Of a DNA stretch of 46,394 nucleotides, positions 29,725 to 37,685 are shown in pieces (within the stretch, counting starts at the first letter, position 1; every line of letters starts with the position of its first letter). Below the pieces are notes generated by a model. It had not been told where the DNA came from and did no database searches. It saw only the letters and a program-made list of their open reading frames with translations. The stretch is from the NCBI GenBank assembly GCA_947627185.1, contig CANQVF010000015.1, positions 1-46,394 on the forward strand. The letters run 5' to 3'. Source of the stretch: an uncultured Clostridia bacterium. GTDB taxonomy: Bacteria; Bacillota; Clostridia; TANB77; CAG-508. Both the position numbers and the translations under genes were made by a program.

Positions 29725-30588
29725 TTATAACTTTATTCTATATTTTCCTGATATGTCTTGATATATCAAATTTTCTAATTCCATATTTGTAATTATTTTT
29801 ATTCCATCTGATAATTCAATATCTAGTTTTAAGATTATTTCATCCATACTCATAGGCTTTTCCTTTAAAAGATAATAGTAACTTCTATATTCCTTTTTTA
29901 TAAATATTTTTTTCTCCAAAATTTCTTTTCTTTTTCGAACCTTAAAATCATCATAATTTTCTATAATATCATCAATACAAGTTGTAAGAATTGCACCTTC
30001 TTTTATTAGCCTATTTACCCCAACTCCTAATTTGTTATCAATTTTTCCAGGAATCGCAAATACCTTTTTTCCCTGTTCATTAGCATTCTTTGCTGTTATA
30101 CTTGTTCCACTTCTATATGCTGCTTCTACTACTAATACACCTTCCGAAAGTGCTGTTATAATTCTATTTCTTTTTGGAAAATTTTCTTTTAATGGCTCCA
30201 CATTTTCTTCATACTCTGTAATTATTAATCCATTGTTTTCTATTATGTTATTAAATAGTTTTAAATTACTTTCTGGATATATATTTTTAAATCCACTTCC
30301 TAAAACTGCAATAGTTTTACCATTATATTCTAAAGCAGTTTGATGTGCTATAGTATCTGTGCCTATTGCCATTCCACTTACAATTGGAATATCTCTTAAA
30401 ACTAATTCTTTAGCAAATTTTTTGCAATTTTCAATACCATAATTACTTATTTTTCTACTTCCAACGATAGCAAAAGATTTTTCATAAATAAGATTAATGT
30501 TTCCAATAGCATATAATTTCTCTGGTGAATTTTTTATAATTTTTAATTTTTCTGGAAATTCTTCTTTATATATTATTTTATAGTTCAT
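29725..30588 (-). CDS. dprA: DNA-processing protein DprA
   Basis: A 287-aa DprA/Smf protein that binds incoming single-stranded DNA and loads RecA during natural transformation. The Rossmann-like core shows IVGSRKIS (about 41-48), SGMAIGTDTIAH (about 71-82), VLGSGF, the FPKRNRIITALS motif and EAAYRSGTSITAK. A C-terminal winged-helix-like domain (from about 225, MSMDEIILKLD) is present. The N-terminal SAM-like extension of longer homologues is missing or reduced. It begins 13 bases after the comM stop codon and 18 bases before yraN, so the three genes form one unit. Its presence is not proof of competence, since dprA is widespread in non-competent bacteria. Confidence 0.96.
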   Translation of the reverse strand: MNYKIIYKEEFPEKLKIIKNSPEKLYAIGNINLIYEKSFAIVGSRKISNYGIENCKKFAKELVLRDIPIVSGMAIGTDTIAHQTALEYNGKTIAVLGSGFKNIYPESNLKLFNNIIENNGLIITEYEENVEPLKENFPKRNRIITALSEGVLVVEAAYRSGTSITAKNANEQGKKVFAIPGKIDNKLGVGVNRLIKEGAILTTCIDDIIENYDDFKVRKRKEILEKKIFIKKEYRSYYYLLKEKPMSMDEIILKLDIELSDGIKIITNMELENLIYQDISGKYRIKL

Positions 30589-30601
30589 ATTTTCCCTTTC
30601 T

Positions 30602-32119
30602 TCATATTTTATCTAAACTTCTATATTGTATTGCTTCTAAAATATCATTTTCATCTATTTTTTCCTTTTCTGATAGGTCTGCTATGCTCCTAGATACTTT
30701 TAAAACTTTTAAATAGCTTCTTGTACTTAATTTCATTTTTTCAAAATATGAAATTAAAATTTTATTTGCTTTATCTGTTAAAATACAATATTTTTCTATT
30801 AATTTAGGTGTTAATTCTGAATTTGAATATATCCCTTCTTTTAAATATCTTTGTTGTTGTATTTTTCTAGCTTTATTTACTCTTTCTCTTATTTGTTCTG
30901 ATGTTTCTTCATTTTCTTTTGATAAATCAATATATTTAACACTAGGAACTTTTATGTGAAGGTCAAACCTATCTATCATAGGACCACTTAGTTTAGATTG
31001 ATATATTTTTCTTTGATTTTCAGTGCAAGTACATTCTTTATCAATACTTCCATAGTAGCCACATGGGCAAGGATTCATACTTGCAACTAACATGAAATTA
31101 CATGGATATGATATATTTATACCTACTCTACTAATATTTACTTTTCTATCTTCCATTGGAATTCTTAAAACTTCTAATGTGTTTTTATTAAATTCTAAAA
31201 GTTCATCTAAAAACAAAACTCCTAAATGAGCTAAACTAACTTCTCCTGGTTTAGGGTTTCTTCCACCACCAATTAAAGCTGTTTCTGTAATAGTATGATG
31301 TGGACTTCTAAATGGTCTTTCAAAAACTAAACTGTTATTATCTAATTTTCCAGAAATACTATAAATTTTTGTTATTTCTAATGCTTCTTCAAAAGTTAAC
31401 TGTGGTAATATTCCAGGTAATCGTTTTGCCATCATAGTTTTACCACTTCCTGGACTTCCTATTAATAAACAATTGTGACTTCCTGTTGCTGATACCTCCA
31501 ATGCTCTTTTTATGGCTCTTTGCCCTTTTACTTCAGAAAAATTTAAATTAACACTTTTTTTATTTTTCAATAATTCTTCTATATTTACTTTTTCTGATTC
31601 TATTTCTTTTTTGCTGTTTAAATAATCAATTACTTCTTTTAAGTTATTTACTCCTATAATCTTAAGTTCTTTAACTATACTTGCTTCTTTTGCATTTTCT
31701 TTAGGTAAAACAATTTCTTTTATACCATTTTTTGTAGCTTCAATGCATATTGGTAATATACCATTTACTTTATTTAAAGTTCCATCTAGTGAAAGTTCAC
31801 CTACAAATATCTTGTTTTCAAAATTATTATTTTTTATAATTCCAAGTGAAGCTAGTATTCCAACACTTATTGCTAAATCAAAGCTCGTACCATTTTTTCT
31901 TATTGAGGCTGGCGATAAATTAATAATATATTTTCTACTAGTAAGTTCTATACCACAATTTTTTATTGCAGTTCTTACTCTTTCTTTAGCTTCTTTAATA
32001 TTTGCATCAGGAAGCCCAACAATCTCCCAACATGGCATACCTGGTGAAATATCTGTTTCTACATCTACTAAGATTCCTTCTAATCCTTGTAAAACAATAC
32101 TTTTTACAATTGATAGCAA
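30602..32119 (-). CDS. comM: YifB/ComM family Mg-chelatase-like AAA+ ATPase
   Basis: A 505-aa protein of the YifB/ComM family, hexameric AAA+ helicase-like proteins that promote branch migration during uptake and integration of homologous DNA. An N-terminal Lon-like domain (LEGILVDVETDISPGMPCWEIVGLPD) is followed by the AAA+ core with Walker A GSPGSGKT (K about 227), the arginine-rich RPFRSPHHT segment, the cysteine cluster NPCPCGYYG and a C-terminal lid (STRSYLKVLKVSRSIADL). I place the start at TTG (32117-32119), which has AAAGGA at 9 bases and gives the usual LSIVKS N-terminus. An upstream TTG at 32188 would add 23 unusual residues without a good ribosome binding site. It heads the comM-dprA-yraN cluster. 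Confidence 0.95.
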   Translation of the reverse strand: MLSIVKSIVLQGLEGILVDVETDISPGMPCWEIVGLPDANIKEAKERVRTAIKNCGIELTSRKYIINLSPASIRKNGTSFDLAISVGILASLGIIKNNNFENKIFVGELSLDGTLNKVNGILPICIEATKNGIKEIVLPKENAKEASIVKELKIIGVNNLKEVIDYLNSKKEIESEKVNIEELLKNKKSVNLNFSEVKGQRAIKRALEVSATGSHNCLLIGSPGSGKTMMAKRLPGILPQLTFEEALEITKIYSISGKLDNNSLVFERPFRSPHHTITETALIGGGRNPKPGEVSLAHLGVLFLDELLEFNKNTLEVLRIPMEDRKVNISRVGINISYPCNFMLVASMNPCPCGYYGSIDKECTCTENQRKIYQSKLSGPMIDRFDLHIKVPSVKYIDLSKENEETSEQIRERVNKARKIQQQRYLKEGIYSNSELTPKLIEKYCILTDKANKILISYFEKMKLSTRSYLKVLKVSRSIADLSEKEKIDENDILEAIQYRSLDKI

Positions 32120-32227
32120 AAGAACACATCCTTTCTTTTTAAAGATTTTATTTAATTTTTTAATTTGAAAAATTTTGGCGAATGCCAATTTAAGAATTTT
32201 GAAATAAAATTATAATAAATTTGAAGT

Positions 32228-32256
32228 ATAATACTACATTTAAAATATCATGTCAA
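32228..32256 (-). promoter_or_regulatory. Promoter of comM-dprA-yraN
   Basis: TTGACA (32251-32256), 17 bases, TATTAT (32228-32233) on the minus strand. The roughly 100-base leader contains a short TTGGC-GAAT-GCCAA hairpin (32175-32188) followed by AATTTTTC on the minus strand, which could be a weak attenuator. Confidence 0.65.
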
Positions 32257-32329
32257 TAATTATTAATAAATTTTTTTATTTTAATAGGAATTATTTTTTC
32301 TCCTAGCCCAATTTTAATATTTCAAACAT

Positions 32330-32371
32330 AAAGAAAATACTGTAGCTTTGCAAAGCTACAGTATTTTCTTT
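32330..32371 (-). terminator. 42-base perfect palindromic terminator of the DUF4143 gene
   Basis: Perfect 21-bp arms (AAAGAAAATACTGTAGCTTTG and its complement) start immediately at the stop codon of the ATPase gene, with T-rich ends on both strands. Confidence 0.85.
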
Positions 32372-33640
32372 CTAAATATACTCAATAGGTATCATATAAT
32401 TTCTATCATCAATTGCATGAATATCTTTAGTTAAACAAATTACACATCCATTAGGTGAACTCATTTCAAACCTTTTTACAATATTAAAATTCTTTACAGA
32501 ATTTTTATCCGGATTTGCTCCTTTTTTTATTTCAATAGGATAGATGTTATTTTGATCTATAATTAATAAATCAATTTCTTTACCATTATTATCTCTATAA
32601 TAATATAAATGTTTTTTTGGATCTCTTTGATTATTAGTATAGCTTTTTACAATCTCCGAAATAACATATGTTTCAAAAATTTGTCCGCTATATGCACTTC
32701 TTTGTAATGTATCACTACTTACATATCCTGTTAAATAACATGCAAGTCCCGTATCCATAAAGTATATTTTTGGTCTTTTTATTATACGTCCAACATTATT
32801 ATTCATATGTGGCTGTAAAAGAAAAATTATATAGGTATTACTTAATACGCCAGTCCATTTAGATACAGTTTCAGAATCTATTCCAACATCTTTTGCAATA
32901 TCAAAAGCATTAAATTCTTGACCCGTTCTCGCTGCCAAAGTAGAAATGAATTTTAGAAACTTTGGCTCATTTTGAATATTAATTATTTTTCTAACATCTC
33001 TTTCAATATATGTTCTTAAATATGAAGAGAAATACGTTTCTATATTAATTTCAGCATTTTTATATAATTCTGGATAACTACCTCTAAAGATTCTATCAAA
33101 TATGCTATCCATATATTCATATTTTAAAGGTTCTTTTGTTTTTATTTTATCTATATCAGGAATAAAAATATCTTCTTTTAATTTATATATTTCTCTCGTT
33201 GATAATGGATATAAATCTATTATTCCAACTCTTCCAGCTAAAGATTCTGTTATATTTTCCATTGTTTCGAATACTTGAGAACCAGTTAAAAAATATAATG
33301 TTCCTACTTTTTTTCCATCACCAAACATTTCATTTTTTCTTGCTTCATCAATTTTTAATTTCATATATGATAATAAATTAGGTGCATATTGAAATTCATC
33401 AATAATAAGAGGAACTCCATGACTTCTTAAAAAAGTTTCTGGATCTTCTATAGCCATCATTCGTTCATTTAAATCATCTAAACTAACCTCTTTTATTTGT
33501 TCTTTTTTTTGACTTGCTATATACTGTAATACTGTGCTTTTTCCAGATTGCCTAGCTCCTGTAATTAAAATAGCTGGAAAATTTCCATACATTTCTTCTA
33601 ATTTAGATTCTATCGTTCTATGAATATAATTATTAGGCAT
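32372..33640 (-). CDS. DUF4143-type ATP-binding protein (P-loop ATPase plus nuclease-like domain)
   Basis: A 422-aa protein of the common bacterial/archaeal AAA+ family annotated as ATP-binding protein with DUF4143. The N-terminal ATPase has Walker A GARQSGKS (28-35), Walker B PLIIDEFQY and the sensor-like LTGSQVF. A middle winged-helix-like segment (AFDIAKDVGIDSETVSKWTGVL) is followed by the C-terminal DUF4143 domain with FMDTGLACYL and the nuclease-fold signature GKEIDLLI-10-PIEIKKG. The cellular role of the family is not well established. The ATG is preceded by a perfect AGGAGG. It is monocistronic, with its own promoter, a 37-bp palindrome in its leader, and a palindromic terminator touching its stop codon. 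Such genes are often horizontally mobile, but I see no mobile-element remains here. Confidence 0.93.
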   Translation of the reverse strand: MPNNYIHRTIESKLEEMYGNFPAILITGARQSGKSTVLQYIASQKKEQIKEVSLDDLNERMMAIEDPETFLRSHGVPLIIDEFQYAPNLLSYMKLKIDEARKNEMFGDGKKVGTLYFLTGSQVFETMENITESLAGRVGIIDLYPLSTREIYKLKEDIFIPDIDKIKTKEPLKYEYMDSIFDRIFRGSYPELYKNAEINIETYFSSYLRTYIERDVRKIINIQNEPKFLKFISTLAARTGQEFNAFDIAKDVGIDSETVSKWTGVLSNTYIIFLLQPHMNNNVGRIIKRPKIYFMDTGLACYLTGYVSSDTLQRSAYSGQIFETYVISEIVKSYTNNQRDPKKHLYYYRDNNGKEIDLLIIDQNNIYPIEIKKGANPDKNSVKNFNIVKRFEMSSPNGCVICLTKDIHAIDDRNYMIPIEYI

Positions 33641-33655
33641 ATTATACCTCCTATT

Positions 33656-33692
33656 TTATACAAATTTCGATTACTATTCGGAATTTGTATAA
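33656..33692 (-). promoter_or_regulatory. 37-bp palindrome in the leader of the DUF4143 gene; candidate operator
   Basis: 15-base arms (TTATACAAATT-C/T-CGA) with one mismatch flank a 7-base spacer, lying between the -10 element and the AGGAGG. The position, directly over the predicted transcription start, suits a repressor operator. A 5' mRNA hairpin is the alternative. Confidence 0.5.
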
Positions 33693-33721
33693 ATAATAAC
33701 ATAATTTTTTATTTTTTTCAA
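33693..33721 (-). promoter_or_regulatory. Promoter of the DUF4143 gene
   Basis: TTGAAA (33716-33721), 17 bases, TATTAT (33693-33698) on the minus strand. The -10 abuts the palindrome at 33656-33692. Confidence 0.6.
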
Positions 33722-33789
33722 GTATTTTCTTAAATTTATTCTATGTTTATTTTATTATCTATATACTTAACTTATTTTATCAAAACACA

Positions 33790-33820
33790 AAAAACTCGAT
33801 TATAAAATAATCGAGTTTTT
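33790..33820 (-). terminator. Terminator of the G5/3D-domain gene
   Basis: A perfect 14-bp stem (AAAAACTCGATTAT and complement) with an AAA loop and flanking A/T runs, 5 bases after the stop codon at 33825. Confidence 0.85.
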
Positions 33821-33824
33821 ATGT

Positions 33825-34799
33825 TTATTGATATATATAACATTCTAAATTTTTTCTTCCAAACTGTATTGCTGACTGATGTGATCCCATATAAATATCT
33901 ATTCTATTATTTGATATTGCACCACCTCTATCTTCAACAACAAACCAACCTCCATTTGGTTTATTTGCTAAAGCCGGTATATAAATAACAGTTCCAATTG
34001 GATAACCACTTCCTGCTGCCACAGTATACCATTCTTTTGCTTTTGCACCAGAACTTGTTATTCCATTTGTTTTTCCTGTACATTTTGCACATGCACAATA
34101 AGCTGATGTATTAAGTGTTACAACTTTAGGTGTCATTCCTTCAACACTTGCCTCTAATGTAGCTGCAGAATAAGTTTCGCTTCTATTTCTTGATCTTGAA
34201 ACAATTTTTGTAGAAATTTGTATTATTCTATCTACTGGTTCTTTTATTACTGTTTCTGAAATAACATTTCTTTCTATTTCAACATCATCTTGATATTTAA
34301 CTTTATATTTAATTTCTTTTAAACCTTTTTCTCCTTCTTGAAGAACTGTATCTTTAGTTTCAGTTCCTACTGAAGAAACATCTTTAGTTATTGTTTCATA
34401 AGGTATTTCTACTTGCTCTGTAATTATTTTTTCAGTTATTGTTACATATTTTCCTAATAATTCTTCTGTTGATATGTTTTCAACTTCTTCTGCAACAACA
34501 ATTTTTTCTTCGTTTGCCTTAGAAATTGTTATTGTTTTTGTGTTATCTATATTTGAATCTTCTCTTGGATATACTACCTCATCTGGTAAAACTATTATAT
34601 GGTTTTCTGATAGTATATCTGACACAGAAACACATGAAGTCATAACTGTTATTTCATAATCTTCTGGAAAAACTATTGTTACATAATTAATGTCGGACCT
34701 TGAAGCTTTTACACCAATTGTTAATAAGCAAATTAAAATAATACTTACAAAAACAATTTTTCTAATTATCTTAATAGATAATCTTTCTCCTGTTTTCAT
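33825..34799 (-). CDS. YabE-like cell-wall protein: DUF348, G5 and 3D domains
   Basis: A 324-aa exported protein. It has an N-terminal signal or anchor helix (about 12-30, IVFVSIILICLLTIGVKA) and a DUF348-like ubiquitin-fold segment (about 37-95, containing VTIVFPEDYEITVMTSCVSV). A G5 domain follows (about 128-205), then a C-terminal 3D domain (about 228-322) with its three conserved aspartates in the VEDRGG and RIDIYMG contexts and the NTSAYCACAKCTG entry strand. This is the arrangement of YabE/Rpf-like proteins of Firmicutes, whose 3D/double-psi barrel acts on peptidoglycan as a lytic transglycosylase. The start at MKTGERL is supported by GGAGGAG eight bases upstream; the longer frame adds nine residues without a ribosome binding site. 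It is transcribed from a perfect consensus promoter, which suggests steady high expression. Confidence 0.92.
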   Translation of the reverse strand: MKTGERLSIKIIRKIVFVSIILICLLTIGVKASRSDINYVTIVFPEDYEITVMTSCVSVSDILSENHIIVLPDEVVYPREDSNIDNTKTITISKANEEKIVVAEEVENISTEELLGKYVTITEKIITEQVEIPYETITKDVSSVGTETKDTVLQEGEKGLKEIKYKVKYQDDVEIERNVISETVIKEPVDRIIQISTKIVSRSRNRSETYSAATLEASVEGMTPKVVTLNTSAYCACAKCTGKTNGITSSGAKAKEWYTVAAGSGYPIGTVIYIPALANKPNGGWFVVEDRGGAISNNRIDIYMGSHQSAIQFGRKNLECYIYQ

Positions 34800-34825
34800 A
34801 AATCTCCTCCTTAAAATGCAAGGCA

Positions 34826-34854
34826 ATTATACTATTAAATTATATCTTTGTCAA
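34826..34854 (-). promoter_or_regulatory. Perfect consensus sigma-A promoter of the 3D-domain gene
   Basis: TTGACA (34849-34854), 17 bases, TATAAT (34826-34831) on the minus strand, within the 62-base gap after htpX. No terminator lies between htpX and this promoter, so some htpX read-through is also expected. Confidence 0.85.
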
Positions 34855-34861
34855 TTAGTTG

Positions 34862-35749
34862 CTATTTTAAATGCTCTAAAGCTTCTATTCTTTCTTCTGT
34901 TGATGGATGTGTTGAAAATAAATTACTTTTATTTCTTTTATTTTTAAATGGACTTATTATATACATATGTGCTTCTGCTTTACTTGCTACATCAAGTTCT
35001 TCTTCATCTGAACTTATTTTTTTAAGTGCTGATATTAATCCATCTGGATTTCTAGTAAGGGAAACAGCTGTTGCATCAGCTAAAAATTCTCTTCTCCTTG
35101 ATACAGCTAGTTGTATAATTTGTGAAACAATAGGAGAAATAATAAGAAAAACAAGTCCAATTATTAATATTACTACATTTGCACCACTATCATTATCATT
35201 ATTATTTCTTCTACCTCTAAAAGATATTCTTAAAAACATATCTGATAACATTACAACAAAACCTACCATTACACTAATAACAGCAGATAGCCTAATATCG
35301 TAATTTTTAATATGTGATAATTCGTGTGCAATAACGCCTTCTAATTCATAATAATCTAATTTTTCTAATAAACCTTGCGTAACGCAAATTATAGCATTTT
35401 CTGGATTTCTTCCTGTTGCAAAAGCATTTGGTTGCATTGAATCTACTACATATAATCTAGGTTTTGAGTTAAGTCCTGATGTTATCATTAATCCTTCTAA
35501 AATATTTGTAAGTTGTAAATCCTCTTCTTTTGTAGCTGGTCTTGCTCTAACAGAGGCTAGTACAATTTTATCACAATTATAATATGTTGCTATAGTAGAT
35601 ATAATTGAAAAAATTAATGCTATTACTATAGCATATTCACTATATCCAAAAGCATAACATAAAAAATAAATAATTGTTGTTATCATACTTAAAAAAACAA
35701 AAACTATAATTCCTGTTTTTATTTTATTTTTCTTTATATCTTCATACAT
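34862..35749 (-). CDS. htpX: HtpX-like membrane zinc metalloprotease (M48 family)
   Basis: A 295-aa integral membrane protease involved in quality control of membrane proteins. Two N-terminal transmembrane helices (about 12-33 and 38-57) are followed by the HtpX catalytic domain with NAFATGRNPENAIICVTQGLL (about 108-128) and the zinc-binding HELSH (142-146). Two further helices flank a basic/Asn-Asp loop, and the third zinc ligand lies in the RRREFLADATAV motif. The C-terminus (STHPSTEERIEALEHL) is typical. The ATG is preceded by AAGGAA. It lies downstream of lemA, separated by a terminator. The lemA-htpX pairing is common in bacteria and suggests a shared membrane-stress role. Confidence 0.95.
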   Translation of the reverse strand: MYEDIKKNKIKTGIIVFVFLSMITTIIYFLCYAFGYSEYAIVIALIFSIISTIATYYNCDKIVLASVRARPATKEEDLQLTNILEGLMITSGLNSKPRLYVVDSMQPNAFATGRNPENAIICVTQGLLEKLDYYELEGVIAHELSHIKNYDIRLSAVISVMVGFVVMLSDMFLRISFRGRRNNNDNDSGANVVILIIGLVFLIISPIVSQIIQLAVSRRREFLADATAVSLTRNPDGLISALKKISSDEEELDVASKAEAHMYIISPFKNKRNKSNLFSTHPSTEERIEALEHLK

Positions 35750-35807
35750 AATCTATATTCCTTAAATGTAATATTTAGGTTTATTTTTAAGTTAACCTAT
35801 AAAACTT

Positions 35808-35844
35808 AAAAGACCACTATTTCAGATTGAAGTAGTGGTCTTTT
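35808..35844 (-). terminator. Terminator of lemA
   Basis: AAAAGACCACTA (35808-35819) pairs with TAGTGGTCTTTT (35833-35844), 12 bp with a 13-base loop, just after the lemA stop codon. It sits between lemA and htpX, so htpX is expressed by read-through or from a weak internal promoter. Confidence 0.8.
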
Positions 35845-35846
35845 TT

Positions 35847-36407
35847 TTATTTGCTAAAATCTACTTTAACATTTTGTCTAACTTCTTCAGAATCTGTTTT
35901 AAATAACTCTTCTGGTTTAAAATTAAACATTGAAGCAATTATATTTGTTGGTATTGTTTCTAATTTTGTATTATACATTGTAACAGAATCATTATAAAAT
36001 TGTCTAGCATAAGAAATTTTATTTTCTGTACTTCTTAGTTCTTCTTGTAAAGTTGAAAAATTTTGACTTGCTTTTAAATCTGGATAATTTTCTGAAACAG
36101 CCATAATTGTTTTTAATGCACCTGATAATTGATTATCTAAATCTGCTTTTTCAGAAACAGTAGTTGCATTTGCCCAAGAAGTTCTTAACTCTGTAACTTT
36201 AGTAAGAGTATCTTGTTCATGAGCCATATATCCTTTAACAGCTTCAACTAAATTTGGTATTAAATCAAATCTTCTTTGTAATTGAACATCTATTTGACTC
36301 CATGCATTTTTTACTTTATTTCTTGATTGTACTAATCCATTATAAATTAAAATAAATAGTGCTATTATAACAACTATAACTATTATTAATATTGTTAGTC
36401 CTGACAT
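35847..36407 (-). CDS. lemA: LemA family membrane protein
   Basis: A 186-aa LemA protein. One N-terminal transmembrane helix (about 3-23, LTILIIVIVVIIALFILIYNG) is followed by the conserved long-helix bundle: SRNKVKNAWSQIDVQLQRRFDLIPNLVEAVKGY, then YPDLKASQNFSTLQEEL, ENKISYARQFYNDSVTMYN and NIIASMFNF. This is the full family signature. Function is not firmly known; members are surface-exposed single-pass membrane proteins. The start at MSGLTI is preceded by GGAGG at 8 bases, whereas the 20-residue longer frame has no ribosome binding site. Its promoter is close to consensus. Confidence 0.95.
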   Translation of the reverse strand: MSGLTILIIVIVVIIALFILIYNGLVQSRNKVKNAWSQIDVQLQRRFDLIPNLVEAVKGYMAHEQDTLTKVTELRTSWANATTVSEKADLDNQLSGALKTIMAVSENYPDLKASQNFSTLQEELRSTENKISYARQFYNDSVTMYNTKLETIPTNIIASMFNFKPEELFKTDSEEVRQNVKVDFSK

Positions 36408-36438
36408 ATTTTTTTCCTCCATACTATTAATTTCTATT

Positions 36439-36467
36439 ATTATATCAATATATATTATTTTATGCAA
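36439..36467 (-). promoter_or_regulatory. Promoter of lemA
   Basis: TTGCAT (36462-36467), 17 bases, TATAAT (36439-36444) on the minus strand, about 32 bases upstream of the lemA start. Confidence 0.75.
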
Positions 36468-36515
36468 TAGTTATAAATTTATTTTTATTTATAAAAAATT
36501 TTTACATACAAAAGA

Positions 36516-36540
36516 AGAGATAGCTTTTCTCGCTATCTCT
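36516..36540 (-). terminator. Terminator of the cohesin gene
   Basis: AGAGATAGC (36516-36524) pairs with GCTATCTCT (36532-36540) with a 7-base loop, followed by TTCTTTT on the minus strand, about 30 bases past the stop codon at 36571. Confidence 0.75.
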
Positions 36541-36570
36541 CCAAGGGTTTTTATTATTTTAAGGAAAATA

Positions 36571-37572
36571 TTATATATCTTTATATTTAATATATCTGTT
36601 ATAACTTACATATGCTAAAATAATTAATACTATAATAGGTATCATAACTACTTGTGCACCTGTTGCTGGTAATACTCCAGATGCTTGACCTTCGTTTTTA
36701 TCTGAAGCTTTTACAGCTGAATTACTGTTTGTGCTTTTGTTTGCGTTTTTGTTAGTATTTTGGTTATTATTCTTATTTGTGTTAGTATTTGTATTATTAT
36801 TTTTATTAGTATTTGTATTAGTATTATTATTTTTGTTGTTATTTCCTGTATCTTTATTTTCATTTTTGTTGTTATCTTGAGTGCTTCCACTAGGATCTTT
36901 TGCTTCATTTTTATCTTGTTCAACTGGTTTATTTTGGTTAGGATTTTGTTGTTCATTTTTATTATCATCATCATTATTATCACCAGGATTACTTGCTGTT
37001 GATGAAATTGTTAAGTTAAGATTTTGAGATAAGTTTTCTGCCATCTTTTCTCCTGAAGGTGTATATAGTGTAAAGTTTGAATAAGATATTGCATTTTGTA
37101 CTTGTCCATCTGTTACATTTGATTTTAATTTAAAATCAATTTTTAATAAATCTGTATTTGATGAAACTCCATTTGATAAATCTATAACTATTTTTGCATC
37201 TTTTCCTTCTGTTATTGGTTTTGAATTAAAAGCTACGAATGATGATGATGAAGTAGCTTCTCCATTTGAAACATCTTCAACTTTTAAATTTTCATTTCCT
37301 ATTGTTACAGTACCATCTGAATTTTTTTGGATACTATCTACAGTTATTGTTTCAAAAATATCTTTATTATAATTTATATATCCTTCAATAGTTCCTATTT
37401 TTTCGTTACTACCTATATCTTTTATAGATAAAGTAGCTGTAACTGTTTCTCCTTTTTTTACTGTTGATTTTGAAATTGAAGCTCCTATATTTGCACTAAC
37501 AGCATATACACTTGTGCTTATTAATACTGCTACAATCAAAAACTGTAATACTATTAATTTACTTTTTTTCAT
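36571..37572 (-). CDS. LPXTG-anchored surface protein with a single cohesin-like domain
   Basis: A 333-aa surface protein. It has a signal peptide (1 to about 24-27, cleavage near VYA or VSA) and one cohesin-like beta-sandwich (about 28-175, beginning GASISKSTVKKGETVTATLSI and including IEGYINYNKDIFETITVDS and DLLKIDFKLK). A long Asn/Thr/Lys-rich spacer follows (about 180-290) with a KNNNTNTNTN repeat of period 10. A sortase signal ends the protein: LPATG (301-305), hydrophobic helix, and tail NRYIKYKD. The expected fate is covalent attachment to the wall, with the cohesin displayed on a stalk to hold a dockerin protein. The obvious partner is encoded directly upstream, a large protein ending in a dockerin. 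The start at MKKSK is preceded by GAGGAG; the upstream frame has no ribosome binding site. Confidence 0.85.
   Translation of the reverse strand: MKKSKLIVLQFLIVAVLISTSVYAVSANIGASISKSTVKKGETVTATLSIKDIGSNEKIGTIEGYINYNKDIFETITVDSIQKNSDGTVTIGNENLKVEDVSNGEATSSSSFVAFNSKPITEGKDAKIVIDLSNGVSSNTDLLKIDFKLKSNVTDGQVQNAISYSNFTLYTPSGEKMAENLSQNLNLTISSTASNPGDNNDDDNKNEQQNPNQNKPVEQDKNEAKDPSGSTQDNNKNENKDTGNNNKNNNTNTNTNKNNNTNTNTNKNNNQNTNKNANKSTNSNSAVKASDKNEGQASGVLPATGAQVVMIPIIVLIILAYVSYNRYIKYKDI
36770..36845. repeat. Period-30 repeat coding the Asn/Thr stalk
   Basis: DNA repeat of about 30 bases within the cohesin gene, giving repeated KNNNTNTNTN units. Such low-complexity tracts commonly vary in copy number between strains. 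Confidence 0.6.
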
Positions 37573-37606
37573 AATATTTATTCTCCTCATTTGCTTATAC
37601 AATATA

Positions 37607-37635
37607 AGAATAACATTTATAATTTTAAAAATCAA
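37607..37635 (-). promoter_or_regulatory. Candidate promoter of the cohesin gene
   Basis: TTGATT (37630-37635), 17 bases, TATTCT (37607-37612) on the minus strand, in the 113-base gap behind the dockerin gene. No terminator is visible in the gap, so co-transcription with the dockerin gene is also likely. Confidence 0.4.
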
Positions 37636-37685
37636 TACCTTTTTTTACTATATTCGTCTTAAAATTACAATACCTTTTAATTTTT

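Noticed and set aside
655..30343. Many plus-strand open frames of 60-216 codons lying inside the large minus-strand genes
   Set aside because: They are rich in Leu/Phe/His/Tyr or Ile/Ser in the way expected of the antisense of Lys/Glu/Asn-rich genes, lack ribosome binding sites, and overlap strongly supported genes.
32120..32188. Longer comM start at TTG 32188
   Set aside because: It adds 23 Lys/Phe-rich residues not typical of the family and has no ribosome binding site, unlike TTG 32119.
36711..36983. Minus-strand 90-codon frame overlapping the cohesin gene stalk
   Set aside because: It is an Ile/Lys/Thr-rich shadow of the Asn/Thr repeat in another frame.
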